A stretch of 64,000 bases of DNA from CAJBVG01 sp943371425 (GTDB lineage: Bacteria; Bacteroidota; Bacteroidia; Sphingobacteriales; Sphingobacteriaceae), in the NCBI GenBank assembly GCA_943371425.1, contig CALRUR010000008.1, positions 62,001 through 126,000 on the forward strand. Direction: 5' to 3'. The notes beneath the pieces are model-generated. The model saw only the letters and a program-made list of their open reading frames with translations. It searched no databases and had not been told where the DNA came from. Numbering within the stretch: the stretch's first letter is position 1; each line of letters opens with the position of its first letter. Below, one piece after another: positions 49,995 through 58,603 of the stretch. The translations under genes were made by a program, and so were the position numbers.

Positions 49995-50462
49995 CTAGAA
50001 TCTAAAATGTGAGAATGCTTTGTTAGCTTCTGCCATTTTGTGTGTATCTTCCTTCTTCTTAATCGCTGCACCTTCGTTTTTAGCTGCTGCAATGATTTCT
50101 CCCGCTAAACGGTCAACCATTGTTTTTTCGCCACGTTTACGTGCATAACCAATTAACCATTTCATACCCAAAGCAGATTTACGCTCCGGACGAACTTCTG
50201 TTGGTACTTGGAAGTTAGCTCCACCTACACGGCGACTCTTAACCTCTACTGCTGGCATTACGTTTGTTAATGCTTTTCTCCAAGTATCTAATCCGTTCTC
50301 ACTTGTTTTCTTTTCCACTAATTCTATAGCATCGTAAAAAATGCCGAAAGCTGTTGATTTCTTGCCTTCGTACATCATATTGTTTACGAATTTTGTTACC
50401 AATACGTCGTTAAACTTCGGATCTGGTAGTATAATTCTTTTTTTCGGTTTTGACTTTCTCAT
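49995..50462 (-). CDS. rpsG: 30S ribosomal protein S7
   Basis: 155-residue head-assembly initiator protein and potential str-operon autoregulator. MRKSKPKKRIILPDPKFNDV, LVTKFVNNMMYEGKKSTAFG, and RRVGGANFQVPTEVRPERKS. Twenty-nine nt behind rpsL. Confidence 0.98.
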   Translation of the reverse strand: MRKSKPKKRIILPDPKFNDVLVTKFVNNMMYEGKKSTAFGIFYDAIELVEKKTSENGLDTWRKALTNVMPAVEVKSRRVGGANFQVPTEVRPERKSALGMKWLIGYARKRGEKTMVDRLAGEIIAAAKNEGAAIKKKEDTHKMAEANKAFSHFRF

Positions 50463-50491
50463 TTTCTTAGATCAATCGTTGCGTCCTCTAA

Positions 50492-50899
50492 TTATTTCTT
50501 TTTACCTTTTGTTGCAGGTGCTTGCCCTGGTTTAGGTTTTTTAGTACCGTATTTAGAACGGCGTTGGTTTCTTCCTTCTACCCCTGAAGTATCTAATGTA
50601 CCACGGATGATGTGGTAACGTACTCCTGGTAAATCTTTAACCCTTCCGCCTCTAATCAATACAATTGAGTGCTCTTGTAAGTTGTGGCCTTCACCCGGGA
50701 TGTAAGCATTTACTTCCTTTGTGTTGGTTAAACGTACCCTTGCAACTTTACGCATTGCCGAATTTGGTTTCTTAGGAGTGGTTGTATAAACACGTGTGCA
50801 TACACCTCTTCGCTGTGGACATGAATCCAAGGCTGGCGACTTACTTTTGTCGACCATTGCTACTCTCCCTTTTCTTACTAACTGTTGTATAGTAGGCAT
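50492..50899 (-). CDS. rpsL: 30S ribosomal protein S12
   Basis: 135-residue decoding-centre protein and first gene of the super-operon. MPTIQQLVRKGRVAMVDKSK, the TTPKKPNSAMRKVARVRLTN loop and GGRVKDLPGVRYHIIRGTLD. The lysines in TPKKPNSA and RVKDLPG, where streptomycin-resistance substitutions occur in other bacteria, are the wild-type residues. It has a 57-nt leader from the promoter at 50963-50992. A short lysine-rich tail (PGQAPATKGKKK) ends the protein. Confidence 0.98.
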   Translation of the reverse strand: MPTIQQLVRKGRVAMVDKSKSPALDSCPQRRGVCTRVYTTTPKKPNSAMRKVARVRLTNTKEVNAYIPGEGHNLQEHSIVLIRGGRVKDLPGVRYHIIRGTLDTSGVEGRNQRRSKYGTKKPKPGQAPATKGKKK

Positions 50900-50962
50900 T
50901 TTATCTAATATATTTTTTTAATATGTTCTAAAAAAGACGTAATACTCCCTTTTGAGGGACTG

Positions 50963-50992
50963 CAAAGGTAACAACAATCTATTAATTCACAA
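50963..50992 (-). promoter_or_regulatory. promoter of the rpsL ribosomal super-operon
   Basis: On the minus strand TTG (50992-50990), exactly 19 nt, then TACCTTTG (50970-50963): a full match to the Bacteroidetes sigma-ABfr promoter consensus. Transcription should start near 50956, giving a leader of ~57 nt before rpsL. The A/T-rich flanks fit the same consensus. Confidence 0.85.
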
Positions 50993-51070
50993 GGGGTAAT
51001 GTTAAAAATATTGAAGAATATTAGGTCTGAAGCCTTTTACCTAGTGTTTTAGAATATAAATAACTGAAAA

Positions 51071-51628
51071 TCAATTAAATTTGGTCATTGTTAGCTCGCA
51101 ACCAATACTTACAAAACTCTTAACCATTTCCATTGATTTTGAAATTAGTTCCGGTAATGCGGGAATTTCGTCATCATCAAAGCCACTCAACACATAATCT
51201 ACTTGCCTCCCTTTAGCGAAATTATCGCCAATGCCAAATCTTAACCTCGGATAATTGTTATGCCCTAGCATTAAATTAATGTTTTTCAACCCATTATGCC
51301 CTGCATCTGCTCCTTTAGGGCGCATTTTTACCGCTCCAAATGGAATTGCCAAATCATCTACCACTACCAACACATGGTTAACAGGCACTTTTAAGGCATC
51401 CATCCAATATTTTAATGCCTTCCCACTTAAATTCATATAAGTAGTAGGTTTAATTAAGGTAACCTGTCTCCCCTTCATGCTAAACTCCGCTACCGATGCG
51501 TAGCGTTCGGTGCTAAATTTAATGCCCTGCTCTTTTGCTAAGCCATCTAAAACCATAAATCCGGCATTATGCCGAGTATCCGCATATTCTGGACCAATGT
51601 TGCCTAAACCGACGATTAAGTATTTCAT
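51071..51628 (-). CDS. pth: peptidyl-tRNA hydrolase
   Basis: Cleaves peptidyl-tRNA that drops off ribosomes. About 185 residues from the ATG at 51628 (MKYLIVGLGNIGPEYADTRH); three extra codons to 51637 are in frame but overlap a possible promoter. Catalytic-site residues Asn10, His20 and the Asp in VVVDDLAIPFG are present, as is the GHNGLKNI motif. An exact TATCTTTG (-7-like) at 51642 to 51635 is just upstream and would imply an almost leaderless mRNA; no -33 is visible. Located behind rplY after a strong terminator and a repeat region. Confidence 0.95.
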   Translation of the reverse strand: MKYLIVGLGNIGPEYADTRHNAGFMVLDGLAKEQGIKFSTERYASVAEFSMKGRQVTLIKPTTYMNLSGKALKYWMDALKVPVNHVLVVVDDLAIPFGAVKMRPKGADAGHNGLKNINLMLGHNNYPRLRFGIGDNFAKGRQVDYVLSGFDDDEIPALPELISKSMEMVKSFVSIGCELTMTKFN

Positions 51629-51650
51629 GAGGGGCAAAGATAAGAGTTGA

Positions 51651-51800
51651 GTTATGAATTACGAATTTCGAATTACGAATTACGAATTGGTGCTAATAGG
51701 TCTCGTATTAACTTAATAACTTAATAACTATTTGCTTACAATTTACCACTTCGCTTGCCAAAATTCGTAATTCGTAATTCGTAATTAATAATTCGTAATT
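51651..51800. repeat. inverted GAATTAC arrays flanking a TTAATAAC stretch
   Basis: GAATTAC/GAATTTC units at ~51654-51688 on the plus strand and GTAATTC units at ~51764-51800 inverted, with TTAACTTAATAACTTAATAA between. Same design as at 32395-32540. It fills the gap between pth and the rplY terminator. Confidence 0.7.
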
Positions 51801-51865
51801 AAAAAAAAGCTTAAAAACAAAAAAGGCCGCATTCTGCGGCCTTTTTTGTTTTTAAGCTTTTTTTT
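51801..51865 (-). terminator. 31-bp perfect terminator hairpin downstream of rplY
   Basis: Arms 51801-51831 and 51835-51865 are exact complements around loop TTC. The GC-rich tip GGCCGCA..TGCGGCC is extended by alternating A/T runs with AAGCTT, and the right arm ends in eight T. The right arm touches the end of rplY, so on the minus strand termination of rplY is expected; symmetry allows it for either strand. Confidence 0.88.
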
Positions 51866-52445
51866 ATTTTCCTTTTGCTTCTGCAGCTGCTGCTTCACGT
51901 AATGCTCTTGAAGTTTCAACAGATACGATTGAATTTGCTTTTGCATCTAAGATTACGCAATTAGGTACAGAAACCTCGCTTACGCGGATCATTTTACCTA
52001 ATTCTAATGCGTCAATGTTCACCATTACATTGTCTGTCATGTCTTTTGGTAAACCTTTAACTCTTAATCTTTTGATTTTATGCACTAATTTACCACCCAT
52101 TTTTACACCTGGAGAAGTTCCGCTGAAACGAACTGGCAATAACATAATAACCGGTTTGTCTTCGAATACTTCCATAAAGTCGATATGATTAATCAAATCT
52201 GTTAATGGATGAAATTGGATATCTTGCATGGTAGCTTTAAATTTCTTACCATCAATGTTTAATTCCACGAAGTAAACTTCAGGAGTGTACACAAGGGATT
52301 TTAGATCTGCTTCGAATACTGAAAAGTGAACTTGTTCTTTTCCACCATACAATACACATGGAACCTGACCTTGGTAGCGTAGCTCCTTTGCATCTCTTTT
52401 CCCTACGTTCTGACGTACAGAACCGCTAATTGAGATTGTTTTCAT
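51864..52445 (-). CDS. rplY: 50S ribosomal protein L25 / general stress protein Ctc
   Basis: 193-residue 5S rRNA-binding protein with the two-domain Ctc form: N-terminal L25 domain at ~1-90 (SVRQNVGKRDAKELRYQGQV; PCVLYGGKEQVHFSV) and a C-terminal beta-rich TL5-like domain at ~95-185. Sits between prs and pth on the minus strand, an order found in many Bacteroidetes. The gap to prs is filled with a TGTACAA-type palindrome. Confidence 0.95.
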   Translation of the reverse strand: MKTISISGSVRQNVGKRDAKELRYQGQVPCVLYGGKEQVHFSVFEADLKSLVYTPEVYFVELNIDGKKFKATMQDIQFHPLTDLINHIDFMEVFEDKPVIMLLPVRFSGTSPGVKMGGKLVHKIKRLRVKGLPKDMTDNVMVNIDALELGKMIRVSEVSVPNCVILDAKANSIVSVETSRALREAAAAEAKGK

Positions 52446-52484
52446 TTTTATTTTATTTTAAATTGTTTCTTCCTATTTGTACGC

Positions 52485-52527
52485 TGTAACTTGTACAATG
52501 TACTGTGTACAACATACATTGTACTTT
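52485..52527. repeat. TGTACAA-type inverted repeat, second copy
   Basis: GTACAATGTA (52493-52502) pairs with TACATTGTAC (52515-52524). The same GTACAACATACATTG words occur at 7242-7296, 45 kb away. It ends next to the prs stop codon. Confidence 0.7.
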
Positions 52528-52528
52528 T

Positions 52529-53473
52529 TTACGATATTTTGAATAACTCACTAATTGAACCATGCTCATTCACATTTGCAATTGCCTTGCTAAATAGGTC
52601 GGCAACAGAAAGCACTTTAATCTTCGGACTAGTGTGCTTTAATGGAATGGTATCGCAAACAATTAGTTCTTCTAATACCGAATTTTCAATGTTTTCATAT
52701 GCTTTGCCAGATAATACCGGATGTGTACAAACCGCTCTTACACTGCGTGCACCTTTATCCATAATTAATTTGGCTGCTTTTGTTAATGTTCCAGCGGTAT
52801 CCACTAAATCATCCACTAATACGATGTCTTGCCCTTCTACATCACCTATCACATTCATCGATTCAATTTCGTTGGCACGTTTACGTTGTTTATCGCAAAT
52901 TACCATTTCCACATTTAAAGCCTTTGCAAATACCCTAGCTCTACTTGTACCACCCATATCTGGAGCGGCAATGGTAAGGTTAGGCAAATTCAAACTCTTT
53001 ATATATGGTATAAATACCACCGATGCATCTAAGTGATCTACCGGTACATCAAAAAATCCTTGTATTTGCGCTGCGTGTAAATCCATCGTCATTACTCGGT
53101 GTGCACCCGCAGTAGTAAGCATATTGGCTACTAAACTCGATCCGATAGACACACGTGGTTTATCTTTACGATCTTGGCGTGCTAAACCAAAATAAGGGAT
53201 AACTGCTATAATATAATGCGCAGAAGCCCTTTTAGCCGCATCTATCATTAATAACAACTCCATCAAATTATCTTGAGGAGCATAAGTTGATTGAATGATA
53301 AATATATCACAACCTCTAATAGATTCGTTAAATGAAGGCTGAAATTCACCATCACTGAACCTACTCAAAGTTAAATCCCCTAATTTATTTCCGCTTGCGT
53401 TCGCAATTTGCTCCGCTAATTCTGAGTTAGCCGATCCTGCAAAAAGCTTAATTGGATTGAAATGTAAAGGCAT
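52529..53473 (-). CDS. prs: ribose-phosphate pyrophosphokinase
   Basis: Makes PRPP from ribose 5-phosphate and ATP, feeding nucleotide, histidine and tryptophan synthesis. 314 residues; MPLHFNPIKLFAGSANSELA start, the FSDGEFQPSFNESIRG ribose-5-phosphate region, QDNLMELLLMIDAAKRASA, and the PRPP loop DIVLVDDLVDTAGTLTKAA. Normal length. Preceded by tRNA-Gln and its terminator, and followed by rplY. Confidence 0.97.
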   Translation of the reverse strand: MPLHFNPIKLFAGSANSELAEQIANASGNKLGDLTLSRFSDGEFQPSFNESIRGCDIFIIQSTYAPQDNLMELLLMIDAAKRASAHYIIAVIPYFGLARQDRKDKPRVSIGSSLVANMLTTAGAHRVMTMDLHAAQIQGFFDVPVDHLDASVVFIPYIKSLNLPNLTIAAPDMGGTSRARVFAKALNVEMVICDKQRKRANEIESMNVIGDVEGQDIVLVDDLVDTAGTLTKAAKLIMDKGARSVRAVCTHPVLSGKAYENIENSVLEELIVCDTIPLKHTSPKIKVLSVADLFSKAIANVNEHGSISELFKIS

Positions 53474-53489
53474 AATATCTATGTTATAA

Positions 53490-53530
53490 AAAAAGGGATT
53501 GCATTAATACGTTCAACGCAATCCCTTTTT
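53490..53530 (-). terminator. terminator of tRNA-Gln
   Basis: AAAAAGGGATTGC (53490-53502) pairs with GCAATCCCTTTTT (53518-53530); on the minus strand the stem ends in a T run. It lies between the tRNA and prs, so prs probably needs its own promoter or read-through. Confidence 0.8.
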
Positions 53531-53534
53531 AAGT

Positions 53535-53606
53535 TGTCCGACTAGGGCTCGAACCTAGACTCTTCTGGACCAAAACCAGACGTGTTGCCAGTTACACCAT
53601 CGGACA
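53535..53606 (-). tRNA. tRNA-Gln (UUG)
   Basis: 72-nt cloverleaf on the minus strand. Acceptor stem TGTCCGA/TCGGACA, anticodon stem TCTGG/CCAGA with loop TTTTGGT giving anticodon TTG (UUG), and T arm with GGTTCGAGCCC. No CCA is encoded. A consensus promoter lies 30 nt upstream and a terminator 5 nt downstream. Confidence 0.95.
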
Positions 53607-53636
53607 ATTTCCCCTAAAATTTCTCTTTTGGGTTTG

Positions 53637-53668
53637 CAAATGTAGAAAAGGGATTGATTGAAAGCAAA
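53637..53668 (-). promoter_or_regulatory. promoter of tRNA-Gln
   Basis: On the minus strand TTTG (53668-53665), 20 nt, then TACATTTG (53644-53637), a full -33/-7 match to the Bacteroidetes consensus. Start near 53630 would place the tRNA 5' end ~24 nt into the transcript. Confidence 0.82.
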
Positions 53669-53689
53669 AATATTTTAAAAAAAGTGTTG

Positions 53690-53815
53690 AGTAGCGGGTA
53701 ATGAGTATCGTGTATCGGGTATAAAGTAGAAAGTATTGAGTATCGAACAGATTACATATTCATTTACCTCTGCTCGATAACCGATACTCTCTACCCACTA
53801 CTTATGACTCAATAC
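53690..53815. repeat. GTATCGG/TAGCGGG array and its inverted counterpart
   Basis: GAGTAGCGGGTAATGAGTAT-type units at ~53689-53745 and complementary CGATACTC/CTACCCAC units at ~53774-53818. The two can pair imperfectly. The 230-bp gap between tRNA-Gln and the DUF2723 gene holds only this and a short leader. Confidence 0.65.
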
Positions 53816-53898
53816 TCTCAAAAATATTACCAAGCTTCAAAAATATTTTCCTATTTTCGACGCTTATCGATAATCAATAGAAGATATAAAATAGAGTT

Positions 53899-56800
53899 AT
53901 GTTAAAATTCAAATCATTAAACAATGTGTTCGGATGGCTAAGTTTTGCAATAGCAACCTTAACCTACGCGATGACAATGGAAACTACAGCTAGTTTTTGG
54001 GACTGTGGGGAGTTTATTTCGGCTGCTTATAAATTACAAGTGGTTCACCCACCCGGTGCACCTTTGTTCTTGTTAATTGAACGTTTGTTTTCAATGTTTG
54101 CAAGTTCACCAGAAAATGTAGCTTATTTCACCAACTTAGGGTCGGGCTTATCTAGCTCTGCAACTATTTTGTTTTTATTCTGGTCGATTACCCTAATGGC
54201 TAAAAAATTAGTGGGTAAAAAAGATGAAGACTTCAACGCAACTGATATCATTTTAGTAATAGGTTCTGGATTAGTAGGGGCTTTAGCCTATACTTTCTCA
54301 GATACTTTTTGGTTCTCTGCGGTTGAAACAGAAGTATACGCAATGTCGTCGCTTTGTACGGCAGTTGTTTTTTGGGCAATATTAAAATGGGATAACATTG
54401 CAGACCATAAACATTCTGATCGTTGGTTGGTGTTTATTGGATTAATTATTGGTTTATCTATCGGTGTGCATTTGCTTAACTTATTGGCTATACCTGCAAT
54501 TGCATTTGTATATTATTTCAGAAGATTTAAAACTTCAACAAAAGGAATTATTTACACAGCACTTGTTTCTATTGGAATTTTAGGGTTTATACAATTTGGA
54601 ATTATACCAGGCATTGTAAGCATTGCTAGTAAATTCGATTTAATATTTGTAAACGGATTGGGCTTACCTTTTTGGTCGGGCGCTTTTGTATGGTTCATTA
54701 TATTAATTGGTGGTATATACTGGGCAACTGTTTACAGTATTCGTAAAATGAATGTATTGTTGAATACATCTTTAATGGTATTAACCTCTATTTTAATTGG
54801 GTACTCTTCTTATGCGATGATTTCTATTCGTGCAAAAGCAGATACAAACATCAACATGTATGCTAATGATAACATCTTCAATTTAATTTCTTATTTAAAC
54901 CGTGAGCAATACGGAGAAACGCCTTTACTAACTGGTCAGTTTTTTACTGCTCAATTAGAATCTGAAAAAGAAGGTGCGATGCAATATCGTATTGAGGATG
55001 GGAAATATGTTGAAACTGTTCGAAAAACTAAACCGGTTTGGGATAAGAAAAACTCTGGATTTTTCCCGCGTATGTGGAGTAATCAACAAAACCATATTTC
55101 ATTTTATAAAACTTGGTCTTCGTTAAAATCTACTACCAACAAACCTAGCATGAGTGAGAATTTACATTTCTTCTTTAGCTACCAAGTAAATCATATGTAC
55201 TTCAGGTATTTTATGTGGAATTTTGCCGGTCGCCAAAACGACATACAAGGACATGGAAATATTACGGATGGAAATTGGTTAAGTGGTATTAAAGCAATTG
55301 ACGAATACAGATTAGGGCCACAAGATAATTTACCAGATTACTTGGCTAAAAATACTTCGAGAAATGAATTGTATTTCTTGCCATTGATTTTAGGAATTAT
55401 CGGAATGTTATTCCACTTCAAGAAAAACATGAAAGATGCATCGGTTGTAATGATGATGTTTTTCTTTACTGGTCTTGCCATTGTAATTTACTTAAATCAA
55501 TATCCTTACCAACCAAGAGAACGTGACTATGCTTATGTTGGTTCGTTCTATGCCTTTGCATTTTGGATTGGCTTAGGGGTGTTTGGTTTATATGATTTAA
55601 TAAGTAAAAAATTAAACGGGCCGGTTGTAGCAACTGCAGTATTAGGCTTAACTTTATTAGCAGTGCCAACTTTAATGGCCAAGGTAGAATGGGATGACCA
55701 CAATCGTTCGAACAGAACAGTGGTAAGAGATTTTGCATATAACTATTTAAACTCTTGCGCACCAAATGCAATATTGTTTACCATGGGCGATAATGAAACC
55801 TACCCATTATGGTATGCACAAGAAGTAGAAGGTATACGTACAGATGTTCGTGTAGTAAACTTAAGTTTATTAGGCATGGATTGGTACATTGACCAAATGC
55901 GCGAAAAATCATTAGAAGGTGATTCTGTTTCATTCACCATTCCATCAACAAAATATGTACAAGGATCTAGAGATTATATACCTTTTTACGATATGAAAAT
56001 TGGTGGTGTTTCAGAATTAAAAGATGTAATAAATTTTGTTACGAGTGATGATAAAGCGGCGATGATGCAAACTCGTTCTGGTAAATCTATAAACGTGTTA
56101 CCAACAAAACTTGTTCGTGTTAAAATTAACAAAGCAGATGTAATTGCAGCTGGTTTAGTAAAAGCAGAAGACAGTGCAATGATTGCTGATTATTTAGAAT
56201 TCCAGATAAACAAAGATGGATTAGTGAAGAATGATTTAATGGTATTAGATTTATTAGCAAACAATACATGGACGCGCCCAATTTATTTTGCAGCAACCAT
56301 GGGTAGCGATAACTATTATGGGTTAAATGAGTACTTAGCTTTAGAAGGTTTAGCATTACGTTTAACTCCAATACGCAAACCACGTAACCAAATGGGCACA
56401 CCTGGTTCTGTAAATGCTGATGTGATGTATGAAAACGTAATGAACAAATTCAAATGGGGAAATATGAACGACTCTACTGTTTACATTGATCCAGAAACAG
56501 CACGTATGAGTTACAGCTTCCGCATACAATTCTTCCAATTAGCAGATGCATTGTTTAACGAAGGCAAAAAAGATTCGTGTGAAAAAGTAATGGATAAACT
56601 TTTTGAGATATTACCGAAAGCTCCAACATCATTACAATACAAAGTATTTGATTTTAGATTTGTAGATATATACTACCGTTGTGGTAAAAATGAAAAAGCA
56701 AATACACTTGCAAATAGTATTGTAAGAGAAATTACTCAGAACTTAGATTACTACAAACAATTTACTGGTAAGAAAATGAATATGTATACTGAGGAAGTTC

Positions 56801-56928
56801 AGCAAGGCATTGCCATCTTAAACGAAATTGGTAGAATAGCTGGTCAGTACAACGAAGCTAAATTCTCTGATGAAGTAAATAAAAAATCTGCAGCGTATCA
56901 GAAAGATTTTCAGTACCTGTTTCAATAG
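53899..56928 (+). CDS. DUF2723 family membrane protein (glycosyltransferase-like)
   Basis: A 1009-residue inner-membrane protein of the DUF2723 family, whose members are related to protein O-mannosyltransferase-type (GT-C) enzymes; the exact reaction is not established. About 10-12 transmembrane helices lie in the first ~590 residues. The N-terminal signature ETTASFWDCGEFISAAYKLQ followed by VVHPPGAPLF carries the acidic residue of the GT-C first loop, and NQYPYQPRERDYAYVGSFY follows later. The remaining ~400 residues are soluble, with FTMGDNETYPLWYAQEVEGI. Single gene, with a near-match -7 (TATTTTCG) only, and followed by a 48-bp palindromic terminator. Confidence 0.85.
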   Translation: MLKFKSLNNVFGWLSFAIATLTYAMTMETTASFWDCGEFISAAYKLQVVHPPGAPLFLLIERLFSMFASSPENVAYFTNLGSGLSSSATILFLFWSITLMAKKLVGKKDEDFNATDIILVIGSGLVGALAYTFSDTFWFSAVETEVYAMSSLCTAVVFWAILKWDNIADHKHSDRWLVFIGLIIGLSIGVHLLNLLAIPAIAFVYYFRRFKTSTKGIIYTALVSIGILGFIQFGIIPGIVSIASKFDLIFVNGLGLPFWSGAFVWFIILIGGIYWATVYSIRKMNVLLNTSLMVLTSILIGYSSYAMISIRAKADTNINMYANDNIFNLISYLNREQYGETPLLTGQFFTAQLESEKEGAMQYRIEDGKYVETVRKTKPVWDKKNSGFFPRMWSNQQNHISFYKTWSSLKSTTNKPSMSENLHFFFSYQVNHMYFRYFMWNFAGRQNDIQGHGNITDGNWLSGIKAIDEYRLGPQDNLPDYLAKNTSRNELYFLPLILGIIGMLFHFKKNMKDASVVMMMFFFTGLAIVIYLNQYPYQPRERDYAYVGSFYAFAFWIGLGVFGLYDLISKKLNGPVVATAVLGLTLLAVPTLMAKVEWDDHNRSNRTVVRDFAYNYLNSCAPNAILFTMGDNETYPLWYAQEVEGIRTDVRVVNLSLLGMDWYIDQMREKSLEGDSVSFTIPSTKYVQGSRDYIPFYDMKIGGVSELKDVINFVTSDDKAAMMQTRSGKSINVLPTKLVRVKINKADVIAAGLVKAEDSAMIADYLEFQINKDGLVKNDLMVLDLLANNTWTRPIYFAATMGSDNYYGLNEYLALEGLALRLTPIRKPRNQMGTPGSVNADVMYENVMNKFKWGNMNDSTVYIDPETARMSYSFRIQFFQLADALFNEGKKDSCEKVMDKLFEILPKAPTSLQYKVFDFRFVDIYYRCGKNEKANTLANSIVREITQNLDYYKQFTGKKMNMYTEEVQQGIAILNEIGRIAGQYNEAKFSDEVNKKSAAYQKDFQYLFQ

Positions 56929-56936
56929 ACAGTAGT

Positions 56937-57128
56937 GGTTTGATATTAGTAGTTAGTCGCTAGACCGTCTAACTACTAATGACTAAGGACTAGAGACTAA
57001 ATAAAAAAAGAGGCTTCCAATTGGAAGCCTCTTTTTTTATTTAGCATATCCTACTTTCCTAATCAATAATTCTCAATTGCAGTTCTTTACCCCCTCTAAA
57101 GACTAACGACTAAAGACTAGATACTAGT
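56937..57128. repeat. ACTAGTC/GACTAAG arrays around the terminator
   Basis: TTAGTCGCTAGACC and GACTAAGGACTAGAGACTAA units at ~56944-56999, partly inverted, then AGACTAACGACTAAAGACTA at ~57100-57128 after the terminator. Same family as the arrays at 17166 and 20497. The gap to the next gene holds no other coding sequence. Confidence 0.6.
56997..57044. terminator. 48-bp perfect palindromic terminator
   Basis: Each 24-nt half, 56997-57020 and 57021-57044, is the exact complement of the other. The centre GAGGCTTCCAATTGGAAGCC is flanked by A7 and T7 tracts, giving a strong bidirectional terminator structure with no unpaired loop beyond the centre. Confidence 0.87.
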
Positions 57129-57187
57129 CCTGTAACCTTTTTGCAACGTTTGCGTTAAAGAAACAAAACCCCCTAATCGAAAACTTT

Positions 57188-57586
57188 ATGGAACAAGTAA
57201 TTTTCGCAAAAAAAAACACTAAACTATTAACTCAACTTTATGCTGATTTTGAAATAAGATATCAAACAGAACAAGCATTATTATCTGATCTTTCAAATGA
57301 AATGCATGAAGATGCTATTCGTTATTTGAATTTAAACGAAATAGAAAAAGCACAAACAAGCTTGTTCGCATTAACAAGTTGGTTAAGCAGAGACGTTCAG
57401 TATTTCATGAAAATGAAAAACGTTAAACAACGCATGTATGAATATGATTTGGTTTCGAGTTTACAATTAATGGGGCAACTCATAAACATTTGCGAAGACT
57501 TTAAACAATGGGATACTGCCTATACATTACAAAGAGAATATTCTAAATTAAACATTAGGTATTCGTTGATGAAAGAAGCAGCGTAA
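57188..57586 (+). CDS. small soluble protein of unknown function
   Basis: A 132-residue protein I do not recognise. It has no signal peptide, membrane segment or cysteine-rich motif beyond one Cys. Predicted from composition to be all-helical (EQALLSDLSNEMHEDAIRYL; NEIEKAQTSLFALTSWLSRD), possibly a TPR-like or four-helix protein. The ATG at 57188 follows an A-rich leader. It is convergent with accA, only 17 nt apart, with no clear terminator between them. Real-gene status is judged from codon use and the clean frame. Confidence 0.65.
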   Translation: MEQVIFAKKNTKLLTQLYADFEIRYQTEQALLSDLSNEMHEDAIRYLNLNEIEKAQTSLFALTSWLSRDVQYFMKMKNVKQRMYEYDLVSSLQLMGQLINICEDFKQWDTAYTLQREYSKLNIRYSLMKEAA

Positions 57587-57603
57587 TCGAAGATTCGAAA
57601 TCT

Positions 57604-58560
57604 CTACCCTTCTACCACCACTCCCATTGCACTAAACTTCTCTATACGTTGTTCTATGCGCTTTTGGGTATCGAGTTTAGATAACTCACCTAGGTCTTTT
57701 AATATTTTGTTTTTAACTGTCTCTATAATTTCCGCTGGGTTGTGGTGAGCACCACCTAGCGGTTCTTTAACAATTCCATCAATTAATTTATTTTTAAACA
57801 TGTCTTCAGCAGTAAGTTTTAAGGCATCTGCTGCACGTTCTTTATAATCCCAACTTCTCCATAAAATAGATGAACAAGATTCTGGTGAAATAACTGAGTA
57901 CCATGTATATTCTAACATGTACACCTTATCGCCAATGCCTATACCCAATGCTCCGCCAGATGCTCCTTCGCCAACTATGAAACATAAAATTGGCACTTTA
58001 AGTACCGACATTTCTAATAAGTTTCTGGCAATTGCTTCCCCTTGGCCACGCTCTTCTGCTTCTAAGCCTGGATATGCTCCTGGAGTATCAATAAATGTAA
58101 CTACTGGTATGTTAAATTTTTCGGCCATGCGCATTAAACGCAATGCCTTACGATAACCTTCTGGGTTTGCCATTCCGAAATTACGGTACTGGCGCATTTT
58201 AGTATTAATACCTTTTTGATGACCAATAAACATGATGGTTTGGCCATTAACCGTTCCTAAGCCTCCCACAATCGCCTTATCATCGCCCACCGTTCTATCT
58301 CCATGCATTTCTATAAAATCATCGCACATGGTTTCTATATACTGCAAGGTATAAGGGCGTTCTGGGTGACGAGAAATTTGAACTTTCTGCCAGCCAGTTA
58401 AATTTGTATATAAATCTTGTTTTGCTTTTTCTATTTTCTCTTCGAGTTCTTTAATGGTTGCACTAACGTCTACTTTCGACTTTTCCGCAACTTGCTTCAC
58501 CTTTTCCAACTGATCCATTAACTCGCCAATCGGTTTCTCAAAATCAAATGATAAATTCAT
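57604..58560 (-). CDS. accA: acetyl-CoA carboxylase carboxyltransferase subunit alpha
   Basis: Alpha half of the carboxyltransferase that makes malonyl-CoA for fatty-acid synthesis. 318 residues from the ATG at 58560 (MNLSFDFEKPIGELMDQLEK), the family start; the longer frame to 58587 adds nine non-family residues. The N-terminal coiled segment and the core GRHPERPYTL-like SRHPERPYTLQYIE, HQKGINTKMRQYRNFGMANP, VTFIDTPGAYPGLEAEERGQ and EGASGGALGIG motifs are present. accD is elsewhere. A near-consensus -7 (TTACTTTG at ~58594-58587) lies upstream. Confidence 0.97.
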   Translation of the reverse strand: MNLSFDFEKPIGELMDQLEKVKQVAEKSKVDVSATIKELEEKIEKAKQDLYTNLTGWQKVQISRHPERPYTLQYIETMCDDFIEMHGDRTVGDDKAIVGGLGTVNGQTIMFIGHQKGINTKMRQYRNFGMANPEGYRKALRLMRMAEKFNIPVVTFIDTPGAYPGLEAEERGQGEAIARNLLEMSVLKVPILCFIVGEGASGGALGIGIGDKVYMLEYTWYSVISPESCSSILWRSWDYKERAADALKLTAEDMFKNKLIDGIVKEPLGGAHHNPAEIIETVKNKILKDLGELSKLDTQKRIEQRIEKFSAMGVVVEG

Positions 58561-58603
58561 CGTACAGGGGTTTGTTTGAATTAGCAAAGTAAAGATTTTT
58601 TTC

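Noticed and set aside
51635..51642. TATCTTTG -7 match immediately before pth
   Set aside because: No -33 partner in the repeat sequence upstream; mentioned only in the pth entry.
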